64,000 nucleotides of DNA from Candidatus Gastranaerophilales bacterium (GCA_944322845.1 CALUQE010000005.1:1-64000); one strand, 5' to 3'; positions 25,753 to 34,875 are shown, counted from the first letter of the stretch. Notes: a model not told the origin generated them from the sequence alone. Made by a program: numbers and translations.

Positions 25753-26968
25753 CCAGAAATACATAGCATTAATAGATTGTGACAGCTTTTTCGTATCGTG
25801 TGAGAGGAGACTCAATCCCGAACTGAAAGGGCTGCCTGTTTCCGTTGTCTCCGGAGAAAGAGGTTGCATAATTTCCCGCTCCAGAGAGGCAAAAATGCTC
25901 GGTGTTCCGATGGGGATTCCGCTGTTTCAGGCTGTTGAAAAGTATCCGGAATGTATTTATATAAGCGCAAATCATTATAATTACACAAAAATTTCCAAAC
26001 AGGTAATGGCAATCTTAAAAGAAGTCAGCCCGAATGTAGAAATTTATTCCATAGACGAAGCTTTCGTTGACTTTACCGGTTTGACCAAACTGTATAAAAA
26101 AAATTATTTTCAGCTTGCAAGAGATTTGCAAAAAAGAATTCTGGAAGAAGTTGATATTCCGGTATCCATCGGAGTGAGCCGAACCAAAACCCTTGCAAAA
26201 TTAGCCTCTGATAAGGCAAAAAATACTTCCACACGTGTTGCGCTTGTCGGGAAACACAGTATCAATCATCTTTTAGAACATACTGACATTCAAGAAGTAT
26301 GGGGAATCGGAAGAAAATTGGGAGTAAGACTCAGAGGATTAGGAGTAAGAACGGCTCTTGATTATATCAATCGCGATGAAAAATGGATAAAACAGAGATT
26401 CGGCAAAAACGGATTAAGTGTAAAAGCGGAATTGAGCGGAATTATAGTATCTCCCGTAAGCAGCAAAGAAGAACTCCCGAAATCAATCAGCGACACAAAG
26501 TCATTTCCGGAATTTTCTTCAGACTTACAGTTTTTGAAAAACGAACTTTCAATCCATATACATTCCTGCTGCACAAGGCTCAGAAAAATTGACTGCAAAT
26601 GTGCAGTTATAGGCGTCCTTTTAAAAACTAAAGATTTTAGAACGCTTTACGAGAAAATTCAGTTAAAAACTCCTACAAATTTTGAGTTTGAAATTTCGCG
26701 CGAGGCATTTCCGCTCCTTGAAAAAATGTTTAGCAGCAGTGAATTATACAGAAGTGTCGGAATTGTTCTTGAAGATTTCAGAGAAAACACGGAAGAGCAA
26801 TTACTTTTGTTTAATGATAATGAGAAAAAAGAACAAAACGAAAAACTCGGCAAAAGCCTTGACATTCTGGAGAAAAAATTTGGCCGCAATATTGTCCGCA
26901 CCGGTTTTGTAAATAAAGATGTTCCGTTTAAGCAGGGATTTTTAACAAGCCCGCAGGATGTGGAATAA
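25745..26968 (+). CDS. umuC: Y-family translesion DNA polymerase, UmuC-like
   Basis: 407 aa. Palm motifs ALIDCDSFFVSCE (D11) and YSIDEAFVDF (D104, E105) provide the catalytic acids; GVSRTKTLAKLASDKAK and WGIGRKLGVRLRGLG (helix-hairpin-helix) follow, then the little-finger domain. The C-terminus has LLLFND, which may be a clamp-binding motif, near 360. It starts at a TTG with GAAGG upstream inside the 74-aa gene. UmuC-type polymerases copy past damaged bases. No umuD lies beside it, and I see no obvious SOS box. Confidence 0.9.
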   Translation: MNSQKYIALIDCDSFFVSCERRLNPELKGLPVSVVSGERGCIISRSREAKMLGVPMGIPLFQAVEKYPECIYISANHYNYTKISKQVMAILKEVSPNVEIYSIDEAFVDFTGLTKLYKKNYFQLARDLQKRILEEVDIPVSIGVSRTKTLAKLASDKAKNTSTRVALVGKHSINHLLEHTDIQEVWGIGRKLGVRLRGLGVRTALDYINRDEKWIKQRFGKNGLSVKAELSGIIVSPVSSKEELPKSISDTKSFPEFSSDLQFLKNELSIHIHSCCTRLRKIDCKCAVIGVLLKTKDFRTLYEKIQLKTPTNFEFEISREAFPLLEKMFSSSELYRSVGIVLEDFRENTEEQLLLFNDNEKKEQNEKLGKSLDILEKKFGRNIVRTGFVNKDVPFKQGFLTSPQDVE

Positions 26969-27042
26969 TAGTTTTGTCAACCCGATACATTTATCCCTGC
27001 TATGACACCAAATTTGTAGTATCTCCTACCCGCCCAATATAT

Positions 27043-28014
27043 TTACCCCCCGCGATAACCGACACCTGCCCGATATCCTGATATTGAATAAAGAGCGGGA
27101 AGCGCCGGTTCAATCCATTTTAGTCCTGACATTACCGCAACCGTTGCAATATCGTCTGTATGCAGACAAATATCAAGCACCTCCGGTTTTCGCTCTTTTG
27201 TATCATTCTCCTTAAAACACTTATTAATAACCTTTTTACCTATAAAATTAGCAATGGCGCTTCCGCCGACAACTCCTGTCAGCACAATTCCGCTAACCAT
27301 CCCCAATGCTCTCGCTGCCTTAGATTTTATATTCATTTTCTCAAGAATCCAGAGAGCTGCACCTGCTCCTACATTGCACAAAAAGATATTTGCGAGATAC
27401 TGATAAGCCCCTTCTTTTACTTTATCCGGAATTTTCCGCTTATAATCACTGTCAGTAAATCTGTCGCCGAGAATTCCGCCTGCTATCCCTCCGAGTACGG
27501 GAATTAATCCGAACACTGACAGCCGCCCGATTTCCGAAAATATCTCTTTTGAAGAAATATTCTCAGGCTCCGGAATAAGGTTATTAAACAAAGCTCTCCC
27601 GTCTTTTGTGTGTAGATTTTCCGAAAGGTTTTTAACCTCATTAACATTCAGAACTTTTGATTTAACCTTATGCAGAAGCTCCTCCGTCTCGGAATTAACT
27701 TTATTTTTTGTAAGAAAGTCATTAACCAGCTTGGAATTATGCGTCTCTAATTTTTTAATAGTGACAGTATCCGGAGCGGTACGGAATATCCTGGAAGTAA
27801 TCTTCGGCGCGTAAAGAGAAGATGCGACAGCTCCAAACATAGTCAGACCATTGCGGATAAAAACCTTCTTTCTTTTTTCTTTCGGAGCGTTATAAGTATC
27901 GTTTATAACCATAGCCCCTGCACCGGCAGCAAGAAGCGGCGGCAGTGTTCTGGAAAAATTCCCGACCAGCCTCGGCTGATCAAGAAACTTTGCGAATGCT
28001 TTTATTGTTCCCAT
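27043..28014 (-). CDS. Hypothetical membrane protein, glycine-rich helices
   Basis: 323 aa, not recognised. Hydrophobic stretches occur near 25-37 (PPLLAAGAGAMVIND), 175-190 (LSVFGLIPVLGGIAGGILG), 215-230 and 245-270 (GMVSGIVLTGVVGGSAIANFIG). The general build (glycine-rich helices, RKKVF linkers) recalls the two paralogues at 17525-20879 but without clear motif identity or the F-K-G tag. AGGA lies 11 bases before the ATG. It is separate from the downstream operon by 88 bases. Confidence 0.6.
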   Translation of the reverse strand: MGTIKAFAKFLDQPRLVGNFSRTLPPLLAAGAGAMVINDTYNAPKEKRKKVFIRNGLTMFGAVASSLYAPKITSRIFRTAPDTVTIKKLETHNSKLVNDFLTKNKVNSETEELLHKVKSKVLNVNEVKNLSENLHTKDGRALFNNLIPEPENISSKEIFSEIGRLSVFGLIPVLGGIAGGILGDRFTDSDYKRKIPDKVKEGAYQYLANIFLCNVGAGAALWILEKMNIKSKAARALGMVSGIVLTGVVGGSAIANFIGKKVINKCFKENDTKERKPEVLDICLHTDDIATVAVMSGLKWIEPALPALYSISGYRAGVGYRGG

Positions 28015-28102
28015 TGTTTGGTAATCCTAACAAATTAACCCGAAAATATTGTAAACTAAACCTAACATTTTGTCAACAGGATTGCTCTATTCAAACTCCC
28101 GC

Positions 28103-28978
28103 CTAGTCTTTGAATAAATCGTAAAAATTATAGAATTGGTGCGGATATTTGAGGGTAAATTTTTCCAGAAATTTTACGTATGCATTTTGCAAATCCCGCA
28201 AAACTTCGTTCTTTTTTTCCTTATCCGAAACAAATTGCTCGGTATAAACTTTAAATTTTTTACCTTCTTTTGCGCAAACAATAAAATATACCGGAACTTT
28301 CATCATAAGCGCAAATCTTAGTGTTCCTACCGGAAATTCAACCTTGTGATTAAGAAATTCCGCTTCGTAGACTTTATTTGTGTTTTCGGAGGAAACCCTA
28401 TCACCTGCCATAAAAACGATTTCACCTTCTTTAAGGCGGTCTGCAACCATAATTGAAGTTTCGGCACTCACTTTTTCTACAGGGAAAGCATCTATATCAA
28501 GTTTCAATTCCAGTGAATTTAAAAAATGATTAAATTTTTCGCAGGCAGAACTTTGTAAAAACACATTAACTCTTTTGGGATGATTGAGATTTTCATCCTG
28601 AAAAAGCGTTCTTAAAATTTCGACATTTCCTACATGAGTTGTTATAAAAAAAGCACCGTGATAGACATCCGGCCCCATAAGTTCAAACCTTTTCGGGTCG
28701 AGCCGGCCAATAAATGAAATGAATTTGTCTACAAGAGCATTTCCGTAATTTAAAAACTGAATAAATGAGTGGAACAAAACAAATTTTTTGTTTAAGATTT
28801 TAAAAAACTTTTCTGAGGCTTTTCGTCTTTCTTTTGCTGTCAAAAAGACTGCCGTTGTAACAAAAAATGCAATAATCCTAACAGGAATTTCTCCAAAAAG
28901 TTCGTATATATATTTAGTCAGAATGAGCCGTCTCTTGCCCGCTCCCTGTTCTGATAACTGGAACCAATTTTTAGGCAT
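28103..28978 (-). CDS. LpxL/HtrB-like acyltransferase
   Basis: 291 aa. The acyltransferase motif H-x4-E is at H115-E120 (THVGNVE), with a later block FMAGDRVSS and FPVGTLRFALMM typical of lipid A lauroyl/myristoyl acyltransferase relatives. A hydrophobic N-terminal segment (about 32-47) suggests inner-membrane attachment. It follows the MMPL exporter by 65 bases and has its own CGGAGAG ribosome site. In aryl-polyene clusters a similar acyltransferase builds the lipid anchor, so I assign it to that operon. Confidence 0.8.
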   Translation of the reverse strand: MPKNWFQLSEQGAGKRRLILTKYIYELFGEIPVRIIAFFVTTAVFLTAKERRKASEKFFKILNKKFVLFHSFIQFLNYGNALVDKFISFIGRLDPKRFELMGPDVYHGAFFITTHVGNVEILRTLFQDENLNHPKRVNVFLQSSACEKFNHFLNSLELKLDIDAFPVEKVSAETSIMVADRLKEGEIVFMAGDRVSSENTNKVYEAEFLNHKVEFPVGTLRFALMMKVPVYFIVCAKEGKKFKVYTEQFVSDKEKKNEVLRDLQNAYVKFLEKFTLKYPHQFYNFYDLFKD

Positions 28979-29043
28979 TTTTCTCTCCGATCAATTTCAA
29001 ATTACGCTCAAATCTTGACATAATATGATTCTAGCATAAACAT

Positions 29044-31005
29044 TTATTTATTTTTAACCATAAAGAGGCTTAAAATATATGAAGTTGTAATACCTATAAA
29101 AAGGGTTATACCGATTGAGCTTACAAGTTTAAATCCGGTAAAGCCTAAGAGCATAAACGAAAATGCGGTAGAGGCTGCTGACATAAAGACAGCATCTTTT
29201 GAGCCTTCGCCGCAGTTGAGTCTGAAAATCGAATAATCAAGGCTGAAACCGGCAATCAGGAATAACCCGAGAATATGAAAAAGGTTCAAACTCTCGCCAA
29301 ACAGCGATAAAATCCCGACCGTAAACAAAATTCCCAAAACTGGTGAAATACTTACTCTCAATGCGTTTTTAAAACCGTACATAAAACTCAGGAGAACAAA
29401 TAAAACCGCAAGAGTACAAGGCAGAAGGGTAAGACAGTCAATTCTTCTTATCTTCATCATCTTAGATATTTCATCGGCAGGATTCAGGCTCCCGTCTATA
29501 TGTTCTTTTACTATAATATAAGACGCACTGTTATCAAGATAAAACTCTGATTTCAGAGGAAATTTTTCTACGTCATAAATTTTTCCCTCCGCAGGTTCAA
29601 ATTTTATTCCCGTTTTTGCCTCGTAGTTTTTCAAATCGTTTTTGTACAAATCTTTAACCAGTTTCAAATTCTCTTCCTGACGATTTTTGGATGAAACAAA
29701 ATTACTCAGCCCGATTGAGTTTTTTATCTTTAGCGCTTCTTCTTTTTCTAAAATTTCATCCGTATTATTGCCTCTAACAATCAGAAACTCGGTATTTCCG
29801 GTATTAAAAACTTCTTTGTACAAATTTTCAGCCTTCAGAAGATTTTCAGGCGGAGTGTAAAAACTCTTGATATTATCGTTAAATTTTATATTGAAACTTC
29901 CGAGAATAATAACAGCCGTAACAATTGTTAGAATTGTTTTTTTCGGAACGGGAAATCTTTTGAATGTATTAAAATCCTTAAATTCTCCAAACATAGGAAG
30001 AACAATCAAAACAAACGCATAGACTCCGATAAGTCCGAAAGCGGTAAAAATTCCGACCTGCCTTAAAACTTCTATATTAGAAAAATACAGAAACAAAAAC
30101 GCAATAACGGTCGTAAGCATGGAAGAAGTCAGGCTGTTTTTAAAAACCTTATCATCTTTTTTAAGAAAATAATGGAGCGAATAATCCAAACTTATCCCGA
30201 TAAGCGATGTCGAAAAAACAAATGTGAGTACGTGGAGTTTTTCAAAAACAAGAGAAGAAACCGAATATCCGAGCAAAAATCCAAATAAAATACTCAATCC
30301 TATCGGAATCAAAATTTTTATTGAGCGAAAATAGAATTTGCATAACAGAACAAGAGCCAGAGTCGAGATTATACAAATATAATTAATCTCGTTATTTGAT
30401 TTTGTGCTTGCAAAATACGAATGAACAGGAGTTCCCGTTAAATAAATACTTTTCCCTTCCGCAGCATTTATTAGAGTTTTAAGCTCTTTGTTATTCTGAA
30501 CTTTGAAGTGCGAAACCGCATAATATTTTCCGCCAAACTCTCTCACGCTGTCGTCATACAATCCTGCATTAGAGAGAACAAAATCCGTCGCCAGAAGATA
30601 AGGGTCGCTAAGCGGCGGCGCAATATAAATCCCCAAAGGATTGTAAAGCCCCTCCAGCGCCTCTTTTTGGAGTTCCGAATATTTTTTGGTTTTAAGAAGT
30701 TCCCGCTTTTTTTCCGTCAAAAAGTTTGCAGGATAGTTTTTATAAACCTCGGCAACCTCCTGAAAATCCGTTTTCATCTGCGGAAAATCCGATTTTAACT
30801 CATCGGCCTCAGCAGGAGTTTCACCCTCGAAAATTACATTCACGCTTTTTGAAGATATGTTTGCAAGCTTAACCAGATATTTTTCCGTCTGGGAATTCGG
30901 ATTTACAAACGCACCCATCAAATCAACTTCAACAGGGTTTGCTCTTAGAAAGGCAAAAATAAAAAACAATATTGAAAATACTATAAATAAAACTCTTTTA
31001 ATCAT
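29044..31005 (-). CDS. MMPL/RND-family lipid exporter of an aryl-polyene-like cluster
   Basis: 653 aa with two repeats of one helix, a large periplasmic loop and five helices (about 4-20 and 205-360, then 372-390 and 535-650). This is the half-RND plan used by MMPL exporters and by the exporter of aryl-polyene clusters (ApeM-like). The start codon overlaps the LolA-like stop as ATGA, showing translational coupling. It probably extracts the lipid product from the inner membrane and hands it to the LolA-like carrier. Confidence 0.8.
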   Translation of the reverse strand: MIKRVLFIVFSILFFIFAFLRANPVEVDLMGAFVNPNSQTEKYLVKLANISSKSVNVIFEGETPAEADELKSDFPQMKTDFQEVAEVYKNYPANFLTEKKRELLKTKKYSELQKEALEGLYNPLGIYIAPPLSDPYLLATDFVLSNAGLYDDSVREFGGKYYAVSHFKVQNNKELKTLINAAEGKSIYLTGTPVHSYFASTKSNNEINYICIISTLALVLLCKFYFRSIKILIPIGLSILFGFLLGYSVSSLVFEKLHVLTFVFSTSLIGISLDYSLHYFLKKDDKVFKNSLTSSMLTTVIAFLFLYFSNIEVLRQVGIFTAFGLIGVYAFVLIVLPMFGEFKDFNTFKRFPVPKKTILTIVTAVIILGSFNIKFNDNIKSFYTPPENLLKAENLYKEVFNTGNTEFLIVRGNNTDEILEKEEALKIKNSIGLSNFVSSKNRQEENLKLVKDLYKNDLKNYEAKTGIKFEPAEGKIYDVEKFPLKSEFYLDNSASYIIVKEHIDGSLNPADEISKMMKIRRIDCLTLLPCTLAVLFVLLSFMYGFKNALRVSISPVLGILFTVGILSLFGESLNLFHILGLFLIAGFSLDYSIFRLNCGEGSKDAVFMSAASTAFSFMLLGFTGFKLVSSIGITLFIGITTSYILSLFMVKNK

Positions 31006-31508
31006 ATAAACCAGATTGTTGTTTGTGTTTTATCACAGGCGAGAATGATAATTTTTGTAATCTTAGCCCCGTCTCCCGAAATCTCAATAGATTTTAAGTA
31101 GTCAAATGCCTTAGAGCCTGTCTTGGGAAGCAGAGCCAGTGTCCAAGTTTTCTCATTTCCTTCATAGAAAAATCTGAAATCTTTTTCAAGCTTTGCATAA
31201 GATTTGCTGGAAATAGCCGTAATTACATTGTTTATCTGCCTGTAATCTCTTGAAGTGTAAGAAGTAGTACTCTGTATCGGATAATTTGTATAGAAGGTTA
31301 CACCTTTATTTTTTTCAAAGGTAAAATCGCCCGAAGATTTCAAAACCATTCCGGACATGATTTTTTCCTGCTTAAATTTACACTTTGTACTCGCGAGCTC
31401 CGGAAGCTTTTTGGAAATCTCCTCCAGCTTCATTTCATGGTCAAAAACCGCAGCATTAGCAAGCGGTATAAATATAAGCAAAAATAAAAAAACAAAAAAC
31501 TTATTCAT
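31002..31508 (-). CDS. LolA-like periplasmic lipid carrier
   Basis: 168 aa. A signal peptide (MNKFFVFLFLLIFIPLANA) starts at the ATG at 31508; the open frame runs further to a TTG at 31523 that would spoil it. The mature part (TKCKFKQEKIMSGMVLKSSGDFTFEKNKGV) matches LolA-like proteins of polyketide and aryl-polyene clusters. It would shuttle the lipid across the periplasm. It overlaps the thioesterase gene by 8 bases. Confidence 0.8.
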   Translation of the reverse strand: MNKFFVFLFLLIFIPLANAAVFDHEMKLEEISKKLPELASTKCKFKQEKIMSGMVLKSSGDFTFEKNKGVTFYTNYPIQSTTSYTSRDYRQINNVITAISSKSYAKLEKDFRFFYEGNEKTWTLALLPKTGSKAFDYLKSIEISGDGAKITKIIILACDKTQTTIWFI

Positions 31509-31926
31509 ACTCTTTTTCTTCAAAATCCTCTATTGCCTTTTTCAATCTTTCAGGCGCTTCAAACAACGTCTCGCCGGTCTTTGTCGCAACAGCCATTTGC
31601 ATTGTGTGAGCCGATAAAATCTTTTCTCCATCCTCGCTTACAATATCATATTTTATAATAATTGCCGGCTCAAGTTCTTTTAGAGTACAACGGACTATTA
31701 AAATATCCTCAAATTTTGCAGACTTTATGAATTTGAAATCCATTTTTGCTATCGGGTACATCACACCGTCTGCGTACATTTGCATATAATCATATCCCAG
31801 TTTGGCAAAAAAATCACACCTTGCCTGTTCCAAATACTTTACATAATTTCCATGCCAGACAATATTCATCGGATCCAAATCATAAAACGGCACCTTTATT
31901 TTTAATTCTGTTACTATTTTCTTCAT
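31501..31926 (-). CDS. Hotdog-fold acyl-CoA/ACP thioesterase
   Basis: 141 aa. The 4-hydroxybenzoyl-CoA thioesterase signature VPFYDLDPMNIVWHGNYVKYLEQAR is complete, with the candidate catalytic aspartate at 18. YbgC/ApeK-like members release acyl groups from CoA or ACP. AGGA precedes the ATG; it sits three bases after the AMP-ligase gene and overlaps the LolA-like gene. Confidence 0.88.
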   Translation of the reverse strand: MKKIVTELKIKVPFYDLDPMNIVWHGNYVKYLEQARCDFFAKLGYDYMQMYADGVMYPIAKMDFKFIKSAKFEDILIVRCTLKELEPAIIIKYDIVSEDGEKILSAHTMQMAVATKTGETLFEAPERLKKAIEDFEEKEYE

Positions 31927-31929
31927 AAT

Positions 31930-33243
31930 TTATTCCTGCAAAAAGCTCTTTACCGGTAGTATTCCTGAGGAGAAAGTTTTTTCGTCATTGTAATACTTAA
32001 AACTGACTCCCGAATCCGTTTTTTTGAGCTCTAATTCAACAACATCAAGCGGTTTGATAATGTTCGAAAACTTAACTCTTCTGACTTGTCCCTGAGTGCA
32101 ATCAATTCCGAACACAAGTTTTGCAAACCAGTTAGCAAAAAACAGCTGCACAACCCCCGGTAAAATCGGCATACCGTCAAAATGACCTTTGAAAAAATTA
32201 CTGTTATTGATAAATGTCATTCTAAAATTTGCATACCCGTCGGTTATCTGGCGGGAAAGGATTAACGGCAGCGACAAATTCAGTCCAAACAACTCTTTTA
32301 TTAAATCTTTATCAAATTTTCCCGTTTCTTTCCTAGGAATCTCATCAAAGAATTTCCAGCGCTGCGGTATAATCTCAAACTTGTCAGTCAATTGAGATTT
32401 TAGCCTTTTTACAAGCGTAAGTTTATCATTTTCCTGCAAAAATTGTTTCCCTTTATCATTCAAAACGCATAAAGCCGCAAGTTTTCTGTCAAATTCAAGG
32501 CAGTAAGATTCATTTATAAATTCCAGTTTATTAAGCTCTTCTTCCATGTCAGAAGACATAATCCGCTTTTCCTGAACTTTCAAAACACGTCCCCTGCGCT
32601 CCAAAAACTCAATCTCGCCGTTATCATAAACCTTAATCCTATCCTCAAGAACAACAGGGTTGCAGGAAGAATAATTCGAATGAATCTTCGTATAATCTTC
32701 AGTATTTTCAAGCACTTTCATCCCTCTGAAAAGTCTCATTCTCGCCTTGTTATCCTCTCTCCACGCAATACTTCCGCTCTCGGAACTTCCATAAATTTCT
32801 ATAACTCTATCAGAAATAGTTTTTGCAAATTCAAAAGTCACGTCTTCCAACTTTGCCCCTGCTGTCATGATAACTTTCGGATTAATTTTCGGCAAATCAC
32901 CATACTTTCTCATAGCTTCAAGAAAAGACGGAGTTGTTACCAGAACAGCGTTTTCAACATTAATGTCTTCTGGATAATTAACTCTTTTTGTCTGTATCTC
33001 TGAGCCTATAAATGCCGGATACAAAAGCTGAAAAGTAAATCCCCACCTGTGGTTTGGAGTTGTTGTAGATATAAACTTATAGCTGCTATCCAAACCCAGC
33101 TGGGCTTTCATATCCTCCATTTCAACAGTCATTCTGTCAAGATGCGCTTTTACAAACTTACCCTCAGAAACAGTTCCGCCGGTTCTGAATGTCACTTCAC
33201 CGGTAGTTAAAAAATTATTTAATAACTCCTCAAACTTATCCAT
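31930..33243 (-). CDS. AMP-ligase fused to a FabZ-like dehydratase
   Basis: 437 aa. Residues 1-320 are an acyl-adenylating ligase: P-loop-like TFRTGGTVSEGKF (about 18-30), IYGSSESGSIAWR (about 150-162) and PRKETGKFDK near 310. Residues 330-437 form a hotdog dehydratase (FFKGHFDGMPILPGVVQLFFANW). In aryl-polyene clusters these are separate ApeH and ApeI proteins. The ligase lacks the usual N-terminal subdomain before the P-loop, so it may be shortened. It probably activates a starter acid and dehydrates chain intermediates. GAGGAAGT lies before the ATG. Confidence 0.8.
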   Translation of the reverse strand: MDKFEELLNNFLTTGEVTFRTGGTVSEGKFVKAHLDRMTVEMEDMKAQLGLDSSYKFISTTTPNHRWGFTFQLLYPAFIGSEIQTKRVNYPEDINVENAVLVTTPSFLEAMRKYGDLPKINPKVIMTAGAKLEDVTFEFAKTISDRVIEIYGSSESGSIAWREDNKARMRLFRGMKVLENTEDYTKIHSNYSSCNPVVLEDRIKVYDNGEIEFLERRGRVLKVQEKRIMSSDMEEELNKLEFINESYCLEFDRKLAALCVLNDKGKQFLQENDKLTLVKRLKSQLTDKFEIIPQRWKFFDEIPRKETGKFDKDLIKELFGLNLSLPLILSRQITDGYANFRMTFINNSNFFKGHFDGMPILPGVVQLFFANWFAKLVFGIDCTQGQVRRVKFSNIIKPLDVVELELKKTDSGVSFKYYNDEKTFSSGILPVKSFLQE

Positions 33244-33658
33244 ACTTCCTCATAAAATTTATTCTTACTATATATTCTATAATAAAAATTATTCCTACAA
33301 GAAGATAAGAAATAAATCCGTTATACAATGCCCAGATTTTTTCGGACATAAAAACAGTTCCGACAGATACAAGAAAGTTTAAAAACGTAAACACAGCCCA
33401 GATATAAGTTAAATTTCTTGTATAGTTCATCACAGCTTCGTTAGAATCCGGATCAGACGCCAGCGCAATTTTTTGTATAACAGTCCTCTTTTGAAACAGA
33501 GAAGAAAAAAAGATAAAAAACAGACAAAAATTCATCACAGGCGGATAAAATTTCAGCAAAATAAAGTCGGTAAAATGAAATAATCCGATAACAACAAACA
33601 TACCGATAAACGGAGCAAGAGCTTTGATTGTCCGCCAGATTTTATCCGAGAAGCGCAT
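33236..33658 (-). CDS. COG4648-type membrane protein of aryl-polyene-like clusters
   Basis: 140 aa with about four transmembrane helices (15-30, 35-50, 85-103, 112-130). Small integral membrane proteins of this type lie between the ACPs and AMP-ligase in aryl-polyene clusters (ApeG position). The residues SDPDSNEAVMNYTRNLTYIWAVF form its conserved loop. Function is unproven. It overlaps both neighbours (17 bases with the ACP gene, 8 with the ligase). Confidence 0.7.
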   Translation of the reverse strand: MRFSDKIWRTIKALAPFIGMFVVIGLFHFTDFILLKFYPPVMNFCLFFIFFSSLFQKRTVIQKIALASDPDSNEAVMNYTRNLTYIWAVFTFLNFLVSVGTVFMSEKIWALYNGFISYLLVGIIFIIEYIVRINFMRKYG

Positions 33659-33896
33659 ACACAGCTTCCACTACATCATTAATTGTCTGAATCTTCTTAA
33701 ACTCTGCAGGTGAAAGCTTTTTATCGGTAAATTTCTGCATACGAACAGCAATATCAACCGCATCAATACTATCCAGATCTAAATCCTGAAATAAATTTGC
33801 CTCCGGCTTAATATCGTTTTCATCTATTTCAAGCTCTTCCGTCAGAATCTTTGTTAACTCATCAAGAATTTGCTCTTTAGTATACTTCTCAGCCAT
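33642..33896 (-). CDS. Acyl carrier protein, second copy of the cluster
   Basis: 84 aa acidic carrier with the phosphopantetheine site D-S-I in LFQDLDLDSIDAVDIAVRM. I use the ATG at 33896 with GTGGAG upstream rather than the GTG at 33920. It overlaps the preceding ACP by 8 bases. Its sequence differs strongly from the housekeeping acpP at 55048, so it is dedicated to this pathway. Confidence 0.88.
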   Translation of the reverse strand: MAEKYTKEQILDELTKILTEELEIDENDIKPEANLFQDLDLDSIDAVDIAVRMQKFTDKKLSPAEFKKIQTINDVVEAVYALLG

Positions 33897-34146
33897 TAAT
33901 TTTTGACTCCACAAAATCACTCAACGTATTTACGGAATAAAAATACTTTTTATTCACATCCTTATCTTCTTCCATAGAAATATTGTACTTGCGCTTAATT
34001 GCCATACCAAGTTCAAGTGCGTCTATAGAATCAAGTCCGAGACCTTCATTAAATAACGGCTCGTCATCTTTAATATCTTCCGGAGTGATTTCCTCGAGCG
34101 CCAATGACTCAATTATTAATTTTTTTATATCTTCTTTTATACTCAT
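33889..34146 (-). CDS. Acyl carrier protein, first copy of the cluster
   Basis: 85 aa. The attachment serine is in EGLGLDSIDALELGMAI. It has no ribosome site. A perfect TGA-TATAAT extended -10 lies exactly six bases before the ATG, so a leaderless mRNA is predicted to start here inside the operon; the TGA of that element is the stop codon of the upstream acyltransferase. Confidence 0.88.
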   Translation of the reverse strand: MSIKEDIKKLIIESLALEEITPEDIKDDEPLFNEGLGLDSIDALELGMAIKRKYNISMEEDKDVNKKYFYSVNTLSDFVESKING

Positions 34147-34152
34147 ACCGAT

Positions 34153-34161
34153 ATTATATCA
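34153..34161 (-). promoter_or_regulatory. Leaderless-type extended -10 of the ACP gene, overlapping a stop codon
   Basis: Leftward TGATATAAT at 34161-34153 is followed by six bases (ATCGGT) and ATG. TGA at 34161-34159 is also the stop codon of the acyltransferase. Confidence 0.55.
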
Positions 34162-34869
34162 TAAACTATACAAATATTCTTCAATTTGTTTTGTAATCTT
34201 ACGTTTTGCGGAAATTTCCGTATCTTCTGCATAATCACTTATATTAATCTCGGGCATCTGCTCAAGCTCAAAAGTTATACACTTGTTGTTTACCGCATAA
34301 AAAGGTTCATGAATATACAAAAAGTCCCCGTCATTAGAAATCTTTACAGGAACAATATTTTTTCCGGCATTTAAAGCAATCAAAGACGCACCTTTTTTCA
34401 GCTTCAAATGTTCATCCTTACGGTGCCTTCTTCCGGCAGGAAACACAACAAAATTAAATCCTTTATCCAGCATCCGTTTTGAATCCGCCTTTAAGACATC
34501 AATATCAACCTCATTTGTGATAAAAACACTTCCTATAATATATTTTAAAATAGGATTATGCGCCAGAGACTCTTTTACGACACAGGTTGTTCGCGGAATA
34601 AGCCCGATTAAAATTACAATATCAATAAAACTCGGATGCGTTGCTGCAATAACTTTATTTTCAATCTTATCAAGATTTTTTATATCAAGCTTGAAGAGTT
34701 TAAATGCCATCATCAAATACAAGAAAAATTTCCACGTATAATGAATAATATCCGAACACAATTCCTTATTGTTTTTGATAAAAGGAAAAAGCAAAAAGTT
34801 AAGAATAATCGAACCTGCACCGAAAATTCCGAAACAAAATACTGCTATTAATGATCTTATAAATTTCAT
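34159..34869 (-). CDS. Lysophospholipid (PlsC-type) acyltransferase
   Basis: 236 aa from the ATG at 34869. N-terminal membrane helices (about 8-30 and 45-58) precede the acyltransferase motif H78-x4-D83 (AATHPSFIDIVIL) and VVFPAGRRHR, the PlsC EGTR-like block. It occupies the ApeD position at the head of the operon. The longer frame (ATG 34899) is unlikely because a TATAAT box covers 34881-34876; the 6-base gap to 34869 predicts a leaderless transcript. It is divergent from mnmG by 67 bases. Confidence 0.85.
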   Translation of the reverse strand: MKFIRSLIAVFCFGIFGAGSIILNFLLFPFIKNNKELCSDIIHYTWKFFLYLMMAFKLFKLDIKNLDKIENKVIAATHPSFIDIVILIGLIPRTTCVVKESLAHNPILKYIIGSVFITNEVDIDVLKADSKRMLDKGFNFVVFPAGRRHRKDEHLKLKKGASLIALNAGKNIVPVKISNDGDFLYIHEPFYAVNNKCITFELEQMPEINISDYAEDTEISAKRKITKQIEEYLYSL

Positions 34870-34875
34870 ATCTGA

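Noticed and set aside
51..27050. Repeated TTTACCCC/GGGGTAAA words in several gaps (about 51, 12100, 17501, 22567, 27043)
   Set aside because: Positions relative to genes vary and some overlap ribosome sites or coding ends; there is no consistent layout.
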